From Elioraea tepidiphila DSM 17972 (GTDB taxonomy: Bacteria > Pseudomonadota > Alphaproteobacteria > Acetobacterales > Acetobacteraceae), in NCBI RefSeq assembly GCF_000378465.1, contig NZ_KB899913.1, positions 124,001 through 188,000 on the forward strand: a stretch of DNA of 64,000 nucleotides, given 5' to 3'. The notes beneath the pieces are model-generated. The model made no database searches, was not told the DNA's origin, and saw only the letters and a list, made by a program, of their open reading frames with translations. The stretch's first letter is position 1; every line of letters starts with the position of its first letter. This document shows positions 45,819 to 56,175 of this stretch, in pieces. A program made the position numbers and the translations under genes.

Positions 45819-47186
45819 ATGATCCAAACGACCAGTCAGGTGCATCCGCGTGACGCCCAGACGGCGATGTGGATGAGCACCCTTGCCTTCACCGTCTGTT
45901 TCGCGGTCTGGACGATCTTCTCGATCATCGGCGTGCAGATCAAACGCGATCTGGATCTGAACGACACGCAGTTCGGCCTGCTGGTCGGCACGCCGATCCT
46001 GACCGGCAGCCTGATCCGCCTGATCCTGGGGATCTGGGCCGATCAGTATGGCGGTCGCATCGTCTATGTCGGGGTGATGATCGCCGCCGCGATCGCCACG
46101 TTCCTGCTAACCTTCGCCTACGACTACACCACGTTCCTGATCGCCGCACTCGGGGTCGGGATCGCCGGCGGTTCCTTCGCGGTCGGCATCGCCTATGTCT
46201 CGAAATGGTTCCCGAAGGAGAAGCAGGGGACCGCGCTCGGCATCTTCGGCGCGGGCAATGTCGGCGCGGCGGTGACCAAGTTCCTCGCGCCCGTGGTGAT
46301 GGTCGCGTTCGGCTGGAAGGCCGTGGCGCAGCTCTGGGCGCTCGGCCTGCTGGTCATGGCCGTGGTCTTCTGGTTCTCGACCAAGGACGACCCGCAGCTC
46401 GCCGCCCGCAGGGCGGCAGGGATCAAGCCCGAGCCGATATCGGCGATGCTGGAGCCCCTGAAGAAGCTCCAGGTCTGGCGCTTCAGTCTGTACTACTTCT
46501 TCGTGTTCGGCGGGTTCGTGGCTTTGGCGCTCTGGCTGCCGCGCTACTATGTCGGCGTCTACGGGCTCGATATCGTCACCGCCGGCCTGCTCGGTGCAGC
46601 CTACTCGGTCCCGGGGTCGATCTTCCGCATCCTCGGCGGCACGTTGTCCGACAGGTACGGTGCGCGCGCGGTGATGTACTGGACCTTCATCGGCTCCGTC
46701 ATCTGCACCTTCTTCCTCAGCTACCCGGCGACCACCTACACGGTCTACGGCATCAAGGGGCCGATGGAGTTCACCATCGCGATCGGCTTCATCCCCTTCA
46801 CCGTCCTGACCTTCGCGCTCGGCTTCTTCATGAGCCTCGGCAAGGCAGCGGTCTACAAGCACATCCCCGTCTACTACCCGAATCATGTCGGCAGCGTGGG
46901 CGGAGTGGTCGGGCTGATCGGTGGCCTCGGTGGCTTTGTCCTGCCGATCATGTTCGGCGCCATGAACGACCTGATCGGCGTCTGGACCTCCTGCTTCATG
47001 CTGCTGTTCCTGATCGTCTCCGTGTCGCTGATCTGGATGCACGGTGCGATCCGGCTGATGGAGCGGCAGAAGTTCCCGGCCCTCGCCGGACCAAAGGATC
47101 TGCCCGAACTCGAGCAGCTGCGCGCGGAACTGGAACGGCTGCGCGTGCAACAGCCTCCGCGGGCGACCGAGCCGGCCCGCGCCTGA
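45819..47186 (+). CDS. narK: nitrate/nitrite transporter, NarK1-like
   Basis: This 455-residue major-facilitator protein has about twelve membrane helices. MWMSTLAFTVCFAVWTIFSIIGV and the nitrate signature AGNVGAAVTKFLAP (about 145-160) identify a NarK1-type nitrate importer, thought to be proton-coupled. The C-terminal tail (about 425-455) is polar and coiled-coil-like. GGAGC precedes the ATG. It is the first gene of the nar operon. Confidence 0.93.
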   Translation: MIQTTSQVHPRDAQTAMWMSTLAFTVCFAVWTIFSIIGVQIKRDLDLNDTQFGLLVGTPILTGSLIRLILGIWADQYGGRIVYVGVMIAAAIATFLLTFAYDYTTFLIAALGVGIAGGSFAVGIAYVSKWFPKEKQGTALGIFGAGNVGAAVTKFLAPVVMVAFGWKAVAQLWALGLLVMAVVFWFSTKDDPQLAARRAAGIKPEPISAMLEPLKKLQVWRFSLYYFFVFGGFVALALWLPRYYVGVYGLDIVTAGLLGAAYSVPGSIFRILGGTLSDRYGARAVMYWTFIGSVICTFFLSYPATTYTVYGIKGPMEFTIAIGFIPFTVLTFALGFFMSLGKAAVYKHIPVYYPNHVGSVGGVVGLIGGLGGFVLPIMFGAMNDLIGVWTSCFMLLFLIVSVSLIWMHGAIRLMERQKFPALAGPKDLPELEQLRAELERLRVQQPPRATEPARA

Positions 47187-47216
47187 CCGATGGCATCGCA
47201 ACCCAAGGAGGCCGCA

Positions 47217-48581
47217 ATGGCCACCCATTCAGGCGCCACCACGGCACCACACTCCGGCGGTTCGTGGCTTGCGCGCTGGGAGCCCGAGAACGAGACGTTC
47301 TGGGAACAGACCGGCAAACGGCTCGCGTGGCGGACGCTGATCGTAACCACGTTCAACCTGATACTGGCATTCATGGTGTGGTTCGTGGTGAGCGCGCTGG
47401 TGGTGCGCCTGCCCGGACTCGGCTTCCCGCTCACCGCCGGGCAGCTGTTCTGGCTTACCGCGATGCCGGGGCTCGCCGGTGGCACACTGCGCATTCTCCA
47501 TACCTTCCTGACGCCGATCATGGGCACCCGACAGGTCGTGACAGTCTCCACCCTGTCCCTGCTCATCCCCGCGATCGGCTGGTTCTTCGCCGTGCAGAAC
47601 CCGGCGACGCCATTCTGGATCCTGATGCTGCTCGCCTTCCTCGCGGGTCTCGGCGGCGGCAACTTCTCCTCCTTCATGCCGTCCACCAGCCTGTTCTTCC
47701 CCAAGCGGCTCCAGGGCACGGCACTTGCGATCCAGGCTGGGGTCGGCAATTTCGGCGTCAGCGTGGTACAGTTCGTCACGCCATGGGTGATCGGCTTCGC
47801 CCTGGCGAACGGCATCTTCGGCGAGGGGATGCCGTTCCGTACGGCGGCCGGGGAGGTGCGGACGCTGTGGCCGCAGAACGCCACCGCGATCTACGTACCC
47901 TTGATTGTGCTCGGTGCCGCGGCCGCGTGGTGGCTGCTGCGGTCGGTACCGGTGCGCGCCAACTTCCGCGAGCAGCTCGACATCTTCAGGCTGAAGCACG
48001 GCCTGATCATGACTGTGCTCTACATCATGACCTTCGGCATCTTCTCGGGCATGTCGGCCGTCTTCCCCTTGCTGATCCGCCAGTGCTACGGCGGCCTGCC
48101 GGGCGCGCCAGACCCACTGACGTATGCCTTCCTTGGCCCCCTGATCGGCTCCGTCTCGCGCGTGATCGGTGGACCGGTCACCGACAGGCTTGGCGGAGCG
48201 CGCGTCACGCAGTGGGCCGGGGTCGGGATGCTGATCTGCGCGGCGGCGGTGCCGTTCTTCACCACGCCGACCTCGATGGCGAGCTTCCCCTACTTCCTCG
48301 CGACGATGCTGGGCCTGTTCACCTTCGCCGGAATCGGCAACGCCTCGACCTTCAAGCAGATGCCCATGCTGTTCCCGCCGCGCCAGGCCGCCGGCGTGAT
48401 CGGCTGGACCGCCGCGATGGCCGCCTACGGTCCGTTCGCTGCCGGCATCCTGGTCGGGCAGAGCTTCGCCTACTTCGGCAACCCGAATCCGTTCTTCTAC
48501 TGGTGCGTCGCCTACTTCGCCACCTGCATCGCGCTGAACTGGTGGTACTACGCGCGGTGCAACGCGCCCAACCCATGCTGA
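47217..48581 (+). CDS. narK: nitrate/nitrite antiporter, NarK2-like
   Basis: This 454-residue major-facilitator protein has the NarK2 N-terminus WEPENETFWEQTGKRLAWRTL and the signature AGVGNFGVSVVQFVTPW. NarK2 types are thought to exchange nitrate and nitrite. AAGGAGG five bases before the ATG at 47217 decides the start over an ATG 27 bases upstream. In Paracoccus and relatives NarK1 and NarK2 are fused; here they are separate but adjacent. Confidence 0.93.
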   Translation: MATHSGATTAPHSGGSWLARWEPENETFWEQTGKRLAWRTLIVTTFNLILAFMVWFVVSALVVRLPGLGFPLTAGQLFWLTAMPGLAGGTLRILHTFLTPIMGTRQVVTVSTLSLLIPAIGWFFAVQNPATPFWILMLLAFLAGLGGGNFSSFMPSTSLFFPKRLQGTALAIQAGVGNFGVSVVQFVTPWVIGFALANGIFGEGMPFRTAAGEVRTLWPQNATAIYVPLIVLGAAAAWWLLRSVPVRANFREQLDIFRLKHGLIMTVLYIMTFGIFSGMSAVFPLLIRQCYGGLPGAPDPLTYAFLGPLIGSVSRVIGGPVTDRLGGARVTQWAGVGMLICAAAVPFFTTPTSMASFPYFLATMLGLFTFAGIGNASTFKQMPMLFPPRQAAGVIGWTAAMAAYGPFAAGILVGQSFAYFGNPNPFFYWCVAYFATCIALNWWYYARCNAPNPC

Positions 48582-48606
48582 CCCGGATCATGACGGAGCG
48601 AGATCG

Positions 48607-51600
48607 ATGAGCCACTTCTTCGACCGCCTGACCTTCTTCAGGAAGTATGCCGGCACGTTCTCGGGCGGCCACGGCGAGGTGACGACCGAGAGCCGCGCCT
48701 GGGAGGATGCCTACCGCACGCGCTGGGCGACCGAGAAGATCGTCCGCTCGACGCACGGGGCGAACTGCACCGGCTCGTGCTCGTGGAAGATCTACGTCAA
48801 GGGCGGCATCGTCACCTGGGAAACGCAGCATACGGACTATCCGCGCACGCGCCCCGACCTGCCGAACCATGAGCCGCGCGGCTGCTCGCGCGGCGCCTCC
48901 TACTCCTGGTACCTCTACAGCGCCAACCGGCTGAAGTACCCGATGGTGCGCAAGCGGCTGGTGCAGCTTTGGCGCGCGGCCAAGGCCAAGCACGGCGATC
49001 CGGTGCTCGCCTGGAAGTCGATCCAGGACGATCCCGCGCAGCGGCGTGAATACCAGTCCGCGCGCGGCCTCGGCGGCTTCGTGCGGGTCTCCTGGGAGGA
49101 GGCGGAGGAGATCGTGGCGGCGGCGAACGTGCACACGGTCAAGACCTGGGGCCCTGACCGCGTGATCGGCTTCTCGCCCATCCCGGCGATGAGCATGGTG
49201 AGCTACGCCGCCGGCAGTCGCTACCTCTCGCTGATCGGTGGCGTGTGCATGTCATTCTACGACTGGTACTGCGACCTGCCGCCATCGTCGCCGCAGACCT
49301 GGGGCGAGCAGACCGACGTGCCGGAGAGTGCCGACTGGTACAACGCGGGCTTCATTATGATGTGGGGCTCGAACGTGCCGCAGACACGGACGCCCGATGC
49401 GCACTTCATGGCGGAAGCCCGCTATCGCGGCACCAAGGTCGTCACCGTCACGCCCGACTACTCCGAGGCGTCCAAGTTCGCCGATCTCTGGCTGCATCCG
49501 AAGCAGGGCACGGATGCCGCGCTCGCGATGGCGATGGGTCACGTGATCCTGACCGAATGGCACGCCAAGGGGCGCGGCGACTACTTCCTCGACTACTGCC
49601 GCCGCTACTCCGACATGCCGATGCTGGTGCTGCTGACGGAGCGCGACGGCCGGCTGGTGCCCGACCGCCAGCTGCGCGCCTCGGATCTGCCGGAGAATGC
49701 CGGCCAGACCAACAACCCGGACTGGAAGACGGTCGCGATCGACGACGCGACGGGTGCGCCCTATATCCCCACGGGTTCGATCGGCTTCCGCTGGGGCGAG
49801 CAGGGCAAGTGGAACCTGGAGGGACGCGACGCCCGCACGCTCGAGGTGGTGACGCCGCGGCTCTCGCTGATCGACGGCGGAGCGGCGGCGCAGGTCGTGT
49901 TCCCCTATTTCGGCGACCATGCGCAGCCCTTCTTCAACCCGACCGCGCTCGGCGAAACGGTGACGCGCACCGTGCCGGTCACCACCCTGCGGCTCGCTGA
50001 TGGGCGCGAGGCCAAGGTCGCGACGGTCTACGACCTGTTCCTCGCCAATTACGGGGTCGAGCGCGGCTTCGGCGACGGGGCGGCGAGCTACGAGGCGAAC
50101 GCGCCCTACACCCCGGCCTGGGCTTCCGCCGTGTGCGGCATCCCCGCGCACCAGATCATCACGGTGGCGCGCGAGTTCGCCGACAACGCCGAGAAGACCA
50201 AGGGCAAGTCGATGGTCATCCTCGGTGCGGCGCTGAATCACTGGTACCACTCCGACATGAACTACCGCGGCATCATCAACCTGCTGGTGATGTGCGGCTG
50301 CATCGGTCAGTCGGGCGGCGGCTGGGCGCACTATGTGGGTCAGGAGAAGCTGCGGCCGCAATCGGGCTGGATTCCGCTCGCCTTCGCGACCGACTGGGCG
50401 CGGCCGCCGCGGCAGCAGAACTCCACCTCGTTCTGGTACGCGCACACCGACCAGTGGCGCTACGAAACCGTGACGGTGAACGAGATCCTCTCGCCCACCG
50501 CGCCACAGAAGCTCACCGGCGCGATGATCGACTTCAACGTGCGCGCGGAGCGGATGGGCTGGCTGCCGTCCGCGCCGCAGCTCGCGGTCAATCCGCTGAC
50601 GATCGCCGCCGCCGCCGCTGCCGAAGGCAAGGAGGCACCGGCCTACCTGATCGAGCGGCTGAAGGACGGCCGCATCACCATGTCCTGCGAGGACCCGGAT
50701 CATCCGCAGAACTGGCCGCGCAACCTGTTCGTCTGGCGCTCCAACCTGCTCGGCTCCTCGGGCAAGGGCCACGAGTACTTCCTCAAGCACCTGCTCGGCG
50801 CGCAGCACGGCGTGCAGGGCAAGGATCTCGGCGAGGAGGGGCGCGCCAAGCCCGAGGAGGTCGCCTGGCATCAGGAGGCGCCGCGCGGCAAGCTCGACCT
50901 GCTGGTCACGCTCGATTTCCGCATGAGCACGACCTGCATGTACTCCGATGTCGTGCTGCCGACCGCAACCTGGTACGAGAAGCACGACCTCAACACCTCC
51001 GACATGCATCCCTTCATCCACCCGCTCACCGCGGCGGTGGACCCGGCCTGGGAGAGCCGCAGCGACTGGGCGATCTTCAAGGGGATCTGCAAGCGCTTCT
51101 CGGAGCTCGCCAAGGGGCATCTCGGCCGCGAGAAGGACGTCGTGCTGACGCCGCTGATGCACGACAGCCCGGCGGAGCTCGGCCAGACGCATGTCGTGAA
51201 GGAGTGGCGCAAGGGCGAGGTCGAGCCGATCCCAGGCAAGACCATGCCGGGCATCACGGTGATCGAGCGCGACTACCCGAACACCTATGCGCGCTACACC
51301 GCGCTCGGGCCGTTGATGGAGAAGGTCGGCAACAACGGCAAGGGCATGGCGTGGAAGACCGACCAGGAGGTCGAATTCCTGCGCCACCTCAACGGGACGA
51401 CCCAGGTGCCCGGCGTGGAGCAGCCGCTCGCCAGGATAGAGACCGACATCGATGCCTGCGAAGTGATCATGCATCTCGCGCCCGAGACCAACGGCCATGT
51501 CGCGGTGAAGGCCTGGGAGGCCCTGGGCAAGGCGACGGGACGCGATCACACCCATCTCGCCAAGCCGAAGGAGCATGAGGCGATCCGCTTCCGCGATGTG

Positions 51601-52353
51601 GTCGCGCAGCCGCGCAAGATCATCTCCTCGCCGATCTGGTCGGGGCTCGAGAGCGAGGAGGTCTGCTACAACGCCGGCTACACGAACGTGCACGAGCTGA
51701 TCCCGTGGCGGACGCTCTCGGGCCGCCAGCAGCTCTACCAGGATCATCCGTGGATGCTGGCCTTCGGCGAGGCGCTTTGCCTCTACCGGCCTCCGGTCGA
51801 TCTGAAGGCGCACCAAGCCATGGCCGGGCGCGCGCCGAACGGCAATAAGGAGATCGCGCTCAACTTCATCACCCCGCACCAGAAATGGGGCATCCACTCG
51901 GTCTACACCGACAACCTGATCATGCTGACGCTCTCGCGCGGCGGCCCGATCGTCTGGATCTCGGAGGTGGACGCGAAGGAGGTCGGGATCGAGGACAATG
52001 ACTGGGTGGAGGCGTTCAACCTCAACGGCGCGCTCTGCGCCCGCGCGGTGGTCAGTCAGCGCGTGCCCAAGGGCATGATCATGATGTACCACGCGCAGGA
52101 GAAGATCGTGAACGTGCCGGGCAGCGAGATCACCCGCGCGCGGGGCGGCATCCACAACAGCGTCACGCGTGCAGTCACCAAGCCGACCCACATGATCGGC
52201 GGCTATGCGCAGCAATCCTACGGCTTCAACTACTACGGCACGATCGGCACCAACCGCGACGAGTTCGTCATCGTGCGCAAGATGGCGAACGTCGCCTGGC
52301 TGGACGGGCCGCGCGTGACGCACCAGGCGGCCGACCTCAAGGCGGCCGAGTAG
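48607..52353 (+). CDS. narG: respiratory nitrate reductase alpha subunit
   Basis: This 1248-residue catalytic subunit holds Mo-bis-MGD and a [4Fe-4S] cluster (FS0) bound by His50, Cys54, Cys58 and Cys93 (STHGANCTGSCSW), matching the His/Cys ligands of E. coli NarG. The Mo ligand is Asp219 in SFYDWYCDLP. No Tat signal is present, as expected for a cytoplasm-facing enzyme. It reduces nitrate to nitrite with quinol electrons via NarH and NarI. It starts 25 bases after narK2. Confidence 0.98.
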   Translation: MSHFFDRLTFFRKYAGTFSGGHGEVTTESRAWEDAYRTRWATEKIVRSTHGANCTGSCSWKIYVKGGIVTWETQHTDYPRTRPDLPNHEPRGCSRGASYSWYLYSANRLKYPMVRKRLVQLWRAAKAKHGDPVLAWKSIQDDPAQRREYQSARGLGGFVRVSWEEAEEIVAAANVHTVKTWGPDRVIGFSPIPAMSMVSYAAGSRYLSLIGGVCMSFYDWYCDLPPSSPQTWGEQTDVPESADWYNAGFIMMWGSNVPQTRTPDAHFMAEARYRGTKVVTVTPDYSEASKFADLWLHPKQGTDAALAMAMGHVILTEWHAKGRGDYFLDYCRRYSDMPMLVLLTERDGRLVPDRQLRASDLPENAGQTNNPDWKTVAIDDATGAPYIPTGSIGFRWGEQGKWNLEGRDARTLEVVTPRLSLIDGGAAAQVVFPYFGDHAQPFFNPTALGETVTRTVPVTTLRLADGREAKVATVYDLFLANYGVERGFGDGAASYEANAPYTPAWASAVCGIPAHQIITVAREFADNAEKTKGKSMVILGAALNHWYHSDMNYRGIINLLVMCGCIGQSGGGWAHYVGQEKLRPQSGWIPLAFATDWARPPRQQNSTSFWYAHTDQWRYETVTVNEILSPTAPQKLTGAMIDFNVRAERMGWLPSAPQLAVNPLTIAAAAAAEGKEAPAYLIERLKDGRITMSCEDPDHPQNWPRNLFVWRSNLLGSSGKGHEYFLKHLLGAQHGVQGKDLGEEGRAKPEEVAWHQEAPRGKLDLLVTLDFRMSTTCMYSDVVLPTATWYEKHDLNTSDMHPFIHPLTAAVDPAWESRSDWAIFKGICKRFSELAKGHLGREKDVVLTPLMHDSPAELGQTHVVKEWRKGEVEPIPGKTMPGITVIERDYPNTYARYTALGPLMEKVGNNGKGMAWKTDQEVEFLRHLNGTTQVPGVEQPLARIETDIDACEVIMHLAPETNGHVAVKAWEALGKATGRDHTHLAKPKEHEAIRFRDVVAQPRKIISSPIWSGLESEEVCYNAGYTNVHELIPWRTLSGRQQLYQDHPWMLAFGEALCLYRPPVDLKAHQAMAGRAPNGNKEIALNFITPHQKWGIHSVYTDNLIMLTLSRGGPIVWISEVDAKEVGIEDNDWVEAFNLNGALCARAVVSQRVPKGMIMMYHAQEKIVNVPGSEITRARGGIHNSVTRAVTKPTHMIGGYAQQSYGFNYYGTIGTNRDEFVIVRKMANVAWLDGPRVTHQAADLKAAE

Positions 52354-52381
52354 AAGACGCGAGCGGGAAGGAGGTCAGGTC

Positions 52382-53938
52382 ATGAAGGTCCGCGCCCAGA
52401 TCGCGATGGTGCTGAACCTCGACAAGTGCATCGGCTGCCACACCTGCTCGGTCACCTGCAAGCAGGTCTGGACCAGCCGCGAGGGCGTCGAATACGCCTG
52501 GTTCAACAACGTCGAAACCAAGCCAGGCATCGGCTATCCGAAGGACTGGGAGAACCAGAAGCGTTGGAAGGGCGGCTGGAAGCGCAAGGCCAACGGCAAG
52601 ATCATCCCGCGCCAGGGCGGCAAGTGGCGCATCCTGGCGAACATCTTCGCCAACCCGGCGATGCCGGAGATCGACGACTACTACGAGCCCTTCACCTTCG
52701 ACTACACGCATCTGCAGACCGCGCCGGAGAGCGAGGCGATGCCGGTCGCGCGCCCGGTGTCGCTGATCACCGGCGAGCGCATGGACATCCAGTGGGGCCC
52801 GAACTGGGAGGAGATCCTGGGGACGGAGTTCCGCAAGCGCTCGCAGGACTACAACTTCGAGGGCATCCAGAAGGAGATCTACGGGCAGTTCGAGAACACC
52901 TTCATGTTCTACCTGCCCCGGCTGTGCGAGCACTGCCTCAACCCGTCCTGCGTCGCCTCGTGCCCCTCGGGCTCGATCTACAAGCGCGAGGAGGACGGCA
53001 TCGTCCTGATCGACCAGGACAAGTGCCGCGGCTGGCGCATGTGCGTCTCGGGCTGCCCGTACAAGAAGATCTACTACAACTGGCAGTCGGGAAAGGCCGA
53101 GAAGTGCATCTTCTGCTACCCGCGCATCGAGGCGGGCGAACCCACCGTCTGCTCCGAGACCTGCGTGGGCCGGATCCGCTATCTCGGCGTGCTGCTCTAC
53201 GACGCGGATCGGATCGCGGAGGCGGCCTCGGTCGCGAACGAGCAGCACCTCTACCGCGCCCAGCTCGACATCTTCCTGGATCCGAACGATCCGGCAGTGA
53301 TCGCCCAGGCGCGCGCCGACGGCATCCCCGAGGCCTGGCTCGACGCGGCGCGCCGCAGCCCGACCTACAAGATGTGCATCGACTGGAAGATCGCCTTCCC
53401 GCTGCACCCCGAATACCGCACGTTACCGATGGTCTGGTACGTGCCGCCGCTCAGCCCCGTGCAGTCGGCGATCGAGGCCGGGCATGTCGGCTGGAAGGAC
53501 GGGCTGCCGGATATCGGGAGCTTGCGCATCCCTGTGCGCTACCTCGCCAACCTGCTCACCGCAGGCGCCGAGGCGCCGGTCGTGCACGCGCTGCAGCGGA
53601 TGTTCGCGATGCGCATCCACATGCGTGACCGCACGGTCGAAGGGCGGCGCAACACGGCGGTGCTCGACGCGGTCGGGCTCTCCCAGGCGCAGGTTGACGA
53701 CATGTACCGCACGCTCGCGATCGCCAACTACGAGGATCGCTACGTCATCCCCTCCACGCACCGCGAATACGCCGAGAACGCGTTCGACCTGAAGTCGGCC
53801 TGCGGTTTCAGCTTCGGTCAGGGCTGCTACGACGGCCGCAGCGTCGGCAACCTGTTCTCGGCGCTCGGACCGTCGGCGGGGCGGATGGCGCCGCCGCGCG
53901 TCGAGGAGGCGGTGGAGCCGCAGGAGACCCGGCGATGA
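52382..53938 (+). CDS. narH: respiratory nitrate reductase beta subunit
   Basis: This 518-residue electron-transfer subunit holds four Fe-S clusters. The first group is Cys16, 19, 22 and 26 (CIGCHTCSVTC). Others are in CEHCLNPSCVASCP and CIFCYPRIEAGEPTVCSETC. KCRGWRMCVSGCP has Trp replacing a cysteine, which gives the characteristic [3Fe-4S] centre. GGAAGGAGGT precedes the ATG. Its stop overlaps narJ (ATGA). Confidence 0.98.
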   Translation: MKVRAQIAMVLNLDKCIGCHTCSVTCKQVWTSREGVEYAWFNNVETKPGIGYPKDWENQKRWKGGWKRKANGKIIPRQGGKWRILANIFANPAMPEIDDYYEPFTFDYTHLQTAPESEAMPVARPVSLITGERMDIQWGPNWEEILGTEFRKRSQDYNFEGIQKEIYGQFENTFMFYLPRLCEHCLNPSCVASCPSGSIYKREEDGIVLIDQDKCRGWRMCVSGCPYKKIYYNWQSGKAEKCIFCYPRIEAGEPTVCSETCVGRIRYLGVLLYDADRIAEAASVANEQHLYRAQLDIFLDPNDPAVIAQARADGIPEAWLDAARRSPTYKMCIDWKIAFPLHPEYRTLPMVWYVPPLSPVQSAIEAGHVGWKDGLPDIGSLRIPVRYLANLLTAGAEAPVVHALQRMFAMRIHMRDRTVEGRRNTAVLDAVGLSQAQVDDMYRTLAIANYEDRYVIPSTHREYAENAFDLKSACGFSFGQGCYDGRSVGNLFSALGPSAGRMAPPRVEEAVEPQETRR

Positions 53939-54624
53939 ACCGGCGTTTCCGCATCCTCTCCGCGCTGCTGCACTACCCGGACGAGGCGCTGCGCGGGGCG
54001 CTGGCGGAGATCACCGCAGCACTCGGCACGGAGGGCTTCGCACCGCGCCACGCGGCCGCGCTCGGCCGGCTCTGCCGCCGCCTCGCCATGGGCGATCTGC
54101 TCGACCGGCAGGAGGCGTATTCCGCGCTGTTCGACCGCGGCCGGTCGTGTTCGCTGCATCTGTTCGAGCATGTGCACGGCGACACCCGCAACCGCGGCCC
54201 GGCCATGGTGGCGCTGGCCGAGGCCTACCAGTCGGCCGGCTACGCGCCGCCGCCGAACGAACTGCCGGACTACCTGCCGCTGTTCCTCGAGTTCCTCGCG
54301 ATCGCCCCACCTGCGCTCGCGCGCGATCTGCTGGGACAGGCCGTGCCGATCCTCGATCAGCTGCACGCCCGCCTTGCCGGACGCGGCACGGCGGATGCGC
54401 GCGCCTACGCCGCGGTGATCGCCGCGGCGCTCGCGGAAGCCGGCGCAACACCGCAGGCGAAGGCTGCGGCCGAGGAGGACGATCCGGAGGCGATCGACCG
54501 CGAGTGGGAGGATGCGCCGGTGACCTTCGGGCCCGAGAGCGACCCGAACCGCGAAGGGGCGCGGGCGAAGGTCGCGGCGATGATCAAGCGGCTGCGCGCG
54601 CAGCGCGCCGCAGCGAAGACCTGA
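53935..54624 (+). CDS. narJ: nitrate reductase assembly chaperone
   Basis: This 229-residue all-helical chaperone of the TorD/NarJ type supports cofactor insertion into NarG and binding to NarI. Typical blocks are RILSALLHYPDE, SLHLFEHVHGDTRNRGPAMV and ELPDYLPLFLEFLA. It overlaps narH and is 16 bases before narI. Confidence 0.95.
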   Translation: MNRRFRILSALLHYPDEALRGALAEITAALGTEGFAPRHAAALGRLCRRLAMGDLLDRQEAYSALFDRGRSCSLHLFEHVHGDTRNRGPAMVALAEAYQSAGYAPPPNELPDYLPLFLEFLAIAPPALARDLLGQAVPILDQLHARLAGRGTADARAYAAVIAAALAEAGATPQAKAAAEEDDPEAIDREWEDAPVTFGPESDPNREGARAKVAAMIKRLRAQRAAAKT

Positions 54625-54640
54625 GGCGGAGGATCGCTCC

Positions 54641-55393
54641 ATGGGCGCCTGGAACCTGTTCACCGACTACCTGCACGACTTCCTGTTCGGCATCTACCCG
54701 TATCTCTGCGCGGGCGTGTTCTTCGTGGGCAGCCTGATCCGCTTCGACCGCGACCAGTACACTTGGCGCTCGGGATCGAGCCAGATGCTGCGCGCGCGCC
54801 AGCTCCGCTGGGGCTCGAACCTGTTCCATATCGGCATCCTCGCGATCTTCTTCGGCCATCTGTTCGGCCTGTTGACGCCGAAATGGATCTACGAGGCGTT
54901 CATCACCGTGCAGCAGAAGCAGATGGTCGCGATCGTTCTGGGCGGCGTGTTCGGCACGATCTGCTTCATCGGTCTGACCCTGCTGCTGCACCGCCGCCTC
55001 TACGACCCGCGCATCCGCCGTACCAGCGCCGGCGTCGATATCGCCATCCTGATCCTGCTCTGGGTGCAGCTCTCGCTCGGGCTGATCACGCTGCCGTTCT
55101 CGCTCGGCCACCGCGACGGCTCGATGATGGTGCAGCTCTCGATGTGGGCGCAGCACATCGTCACCTTCCAGGCCGGCGCGGCCGACTTCGTGCGCGGCGC
55201 GGACTGGCCGTTCCAGCTCCATATCGTGATGGGCATGACGCTGTTCCTGCTCACCCCCTTCTCGCGCTTGGTGCACATCTTCTCGGCCCCGGTCTGGTAC
55301 CTGTTCCGGTCCTGGCAGATCGTGCGTCGCCGCGGTGGCGCGACCCGCCGGCCGGGGCCGGTGGCGGCCCCGCGCCCAACCGCCGCGGAGTGA
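54641..55393 (+). CDS. narI: respiratory nitrate reductase gamma subunit
   Basis: This 250-residue membrane cytochrome b has five helices and two haems. His63 and His73 in FHIGILAIFFGH, and His194 and His212 in LHIVMGMTLFLLTPFSRLVH, match the ligand pairs of E. coli NarI, including the 18-residue spacing. It oxidises quinol and passes electrons to NarH. The Pro/Arg-rich tail (about 228-250) is cytoplasmic. Confidence 0.97.
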   Translation: MGAWNLFTDYLHDFLFGIYPYLCAGVFFVGSLIRFDRDQYTWRSGSSQMLRARQLRWGSNLFHIGILAIFFGHLFGLLTPKWIYEAFITVQQKQMVAIVLGGVFGTICFIGLTLLLHRRLYDPRIRRTSAGVDIAILILLWVQLSLGLITLPFSLGHRDGSMMVQLSMWAQHIVTFQAGAADFVRGADWPFQLHIVMGMTLFLLTPFSRLVHIFSAPVWYLFRSWQIVRRRGGATRRPGPVAAPRPTAAE

Positions 55394-55398
55394 GCGCG

Positions 55399-56175
55399 AT
55401 GACGCTGCGGGTCAACGGCACCGAGATCGGCGAGCGCGAGATCGCGGCCGAGATGCAGCACCATCCCGCGCCCTCGGCCGAGGCGGCGTGGCAGGAGGCG
55501 GCGCGCTCGCTGGTGGTGCGCCGCCTGCTGCTCGACGAGGCGGAAGCGCGGGGGATCGAGGCCGATCCGGACAGCGAGCTCTTGCCCGACGAGGCGGTGA
55601 TCGAGGCGCTGCTCGAACAGGCAGTCGCAGTCCCCGAGGCCGACGAGGCAACCCTCCGGCGCTGGTACGAGGCCAACCGCAGCCGCTTCCGCACCAAGGA
55701 ACTCTGGGAGGCGAGCCACATCCTGATCGCGGCGGATCCCGAGGACAAGGAGGCGCGCGCGGCCGCCGAGGCACGGGCGAAGGACCTGCTCGCGCAGGTG
55801 CTGGCCGATCGCGACAGCTTCGAGGCGCTGGCGCGGGCGCATTCCGCCTGCCCGTCCGGGAAGGATGGCGGCCGGCTCGGCCAGGTGACGCGCGGCAGCC
55901 TGGTACCCGAGGTCGAGACCTTCCTTGCCGCGATGGCCCCTGGGCAGATCTGCCCGGTGGTGGTGAAGAGCCGCTACGGCATGCACATCCTCTGGCTGCA
56001 CCAGCGCGCCGAGCCGCGCGAGCTTCCTTTTGAGGCCGTGCGTGACACGGTCGCGCGCTACCTGCACGACGCGTCCTGGCGTCGCGCGGTGCACCAGTTC
56101 ATCGCCGTGCTGGCAGGCCGCGCGCAGATCGAGGGGGTGGCGATGGACGGGGCCACGACGCCGCTGGTGCAGTGA
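55399..56175 (+). CDS. peptidyl-prolyl cis-trans isomerase, PpiC/parvulin type, in nar operon
   Basis: This 258-residue parvulin-family protein has the rotamase domain at about 112-210 (ASHILIAADPEDKEARAAAEA, ACPSGKDGGRLGQVTRG, VKSRYGMHILWLHQ). No signal peptide is visible, so it probably acts in the cytoplasm; its helical N-terminus resembles NifM-like proteins. The ATG has GGAG eight bases upstream and is preferred over the GTG nine bases earlier. It may help fold nitrate reductase subunits. It overlaps the next gene by four bases. Confidence 0.88.
   Translation: MTLRVNGTEIGEREIAAEMQHHPAPSAEAAWQEAARSLVVRRLLLDEAEARGIEADPDSELLPDEAVIEALLEQAVAVPEADEATLRRWYEANRSRFRTKELWEASHILIAADPEDKEARAAAEARAKDLLAQVLADRDSFEALARAHSACPSGKDGGRLGQVTRGSLVPEVETFLAAMAPGQICPVVVKSRYGMHILWLHQRAEPRELPFEAVRDTVARYLHDASWRRAVHQFIAVLAGRAQIEGVAMDGATTPLVQ

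Noticed and set aside
49252-52323. A very long open frame antisense to narG (about 1020 codons)
   Set aside because: It mirrors narG in GC-rich DNA where stop codons are rare; its product is low-complexity Arg/Asp/Leu-rich and matches no family, whereas narG has every catalytic residue.
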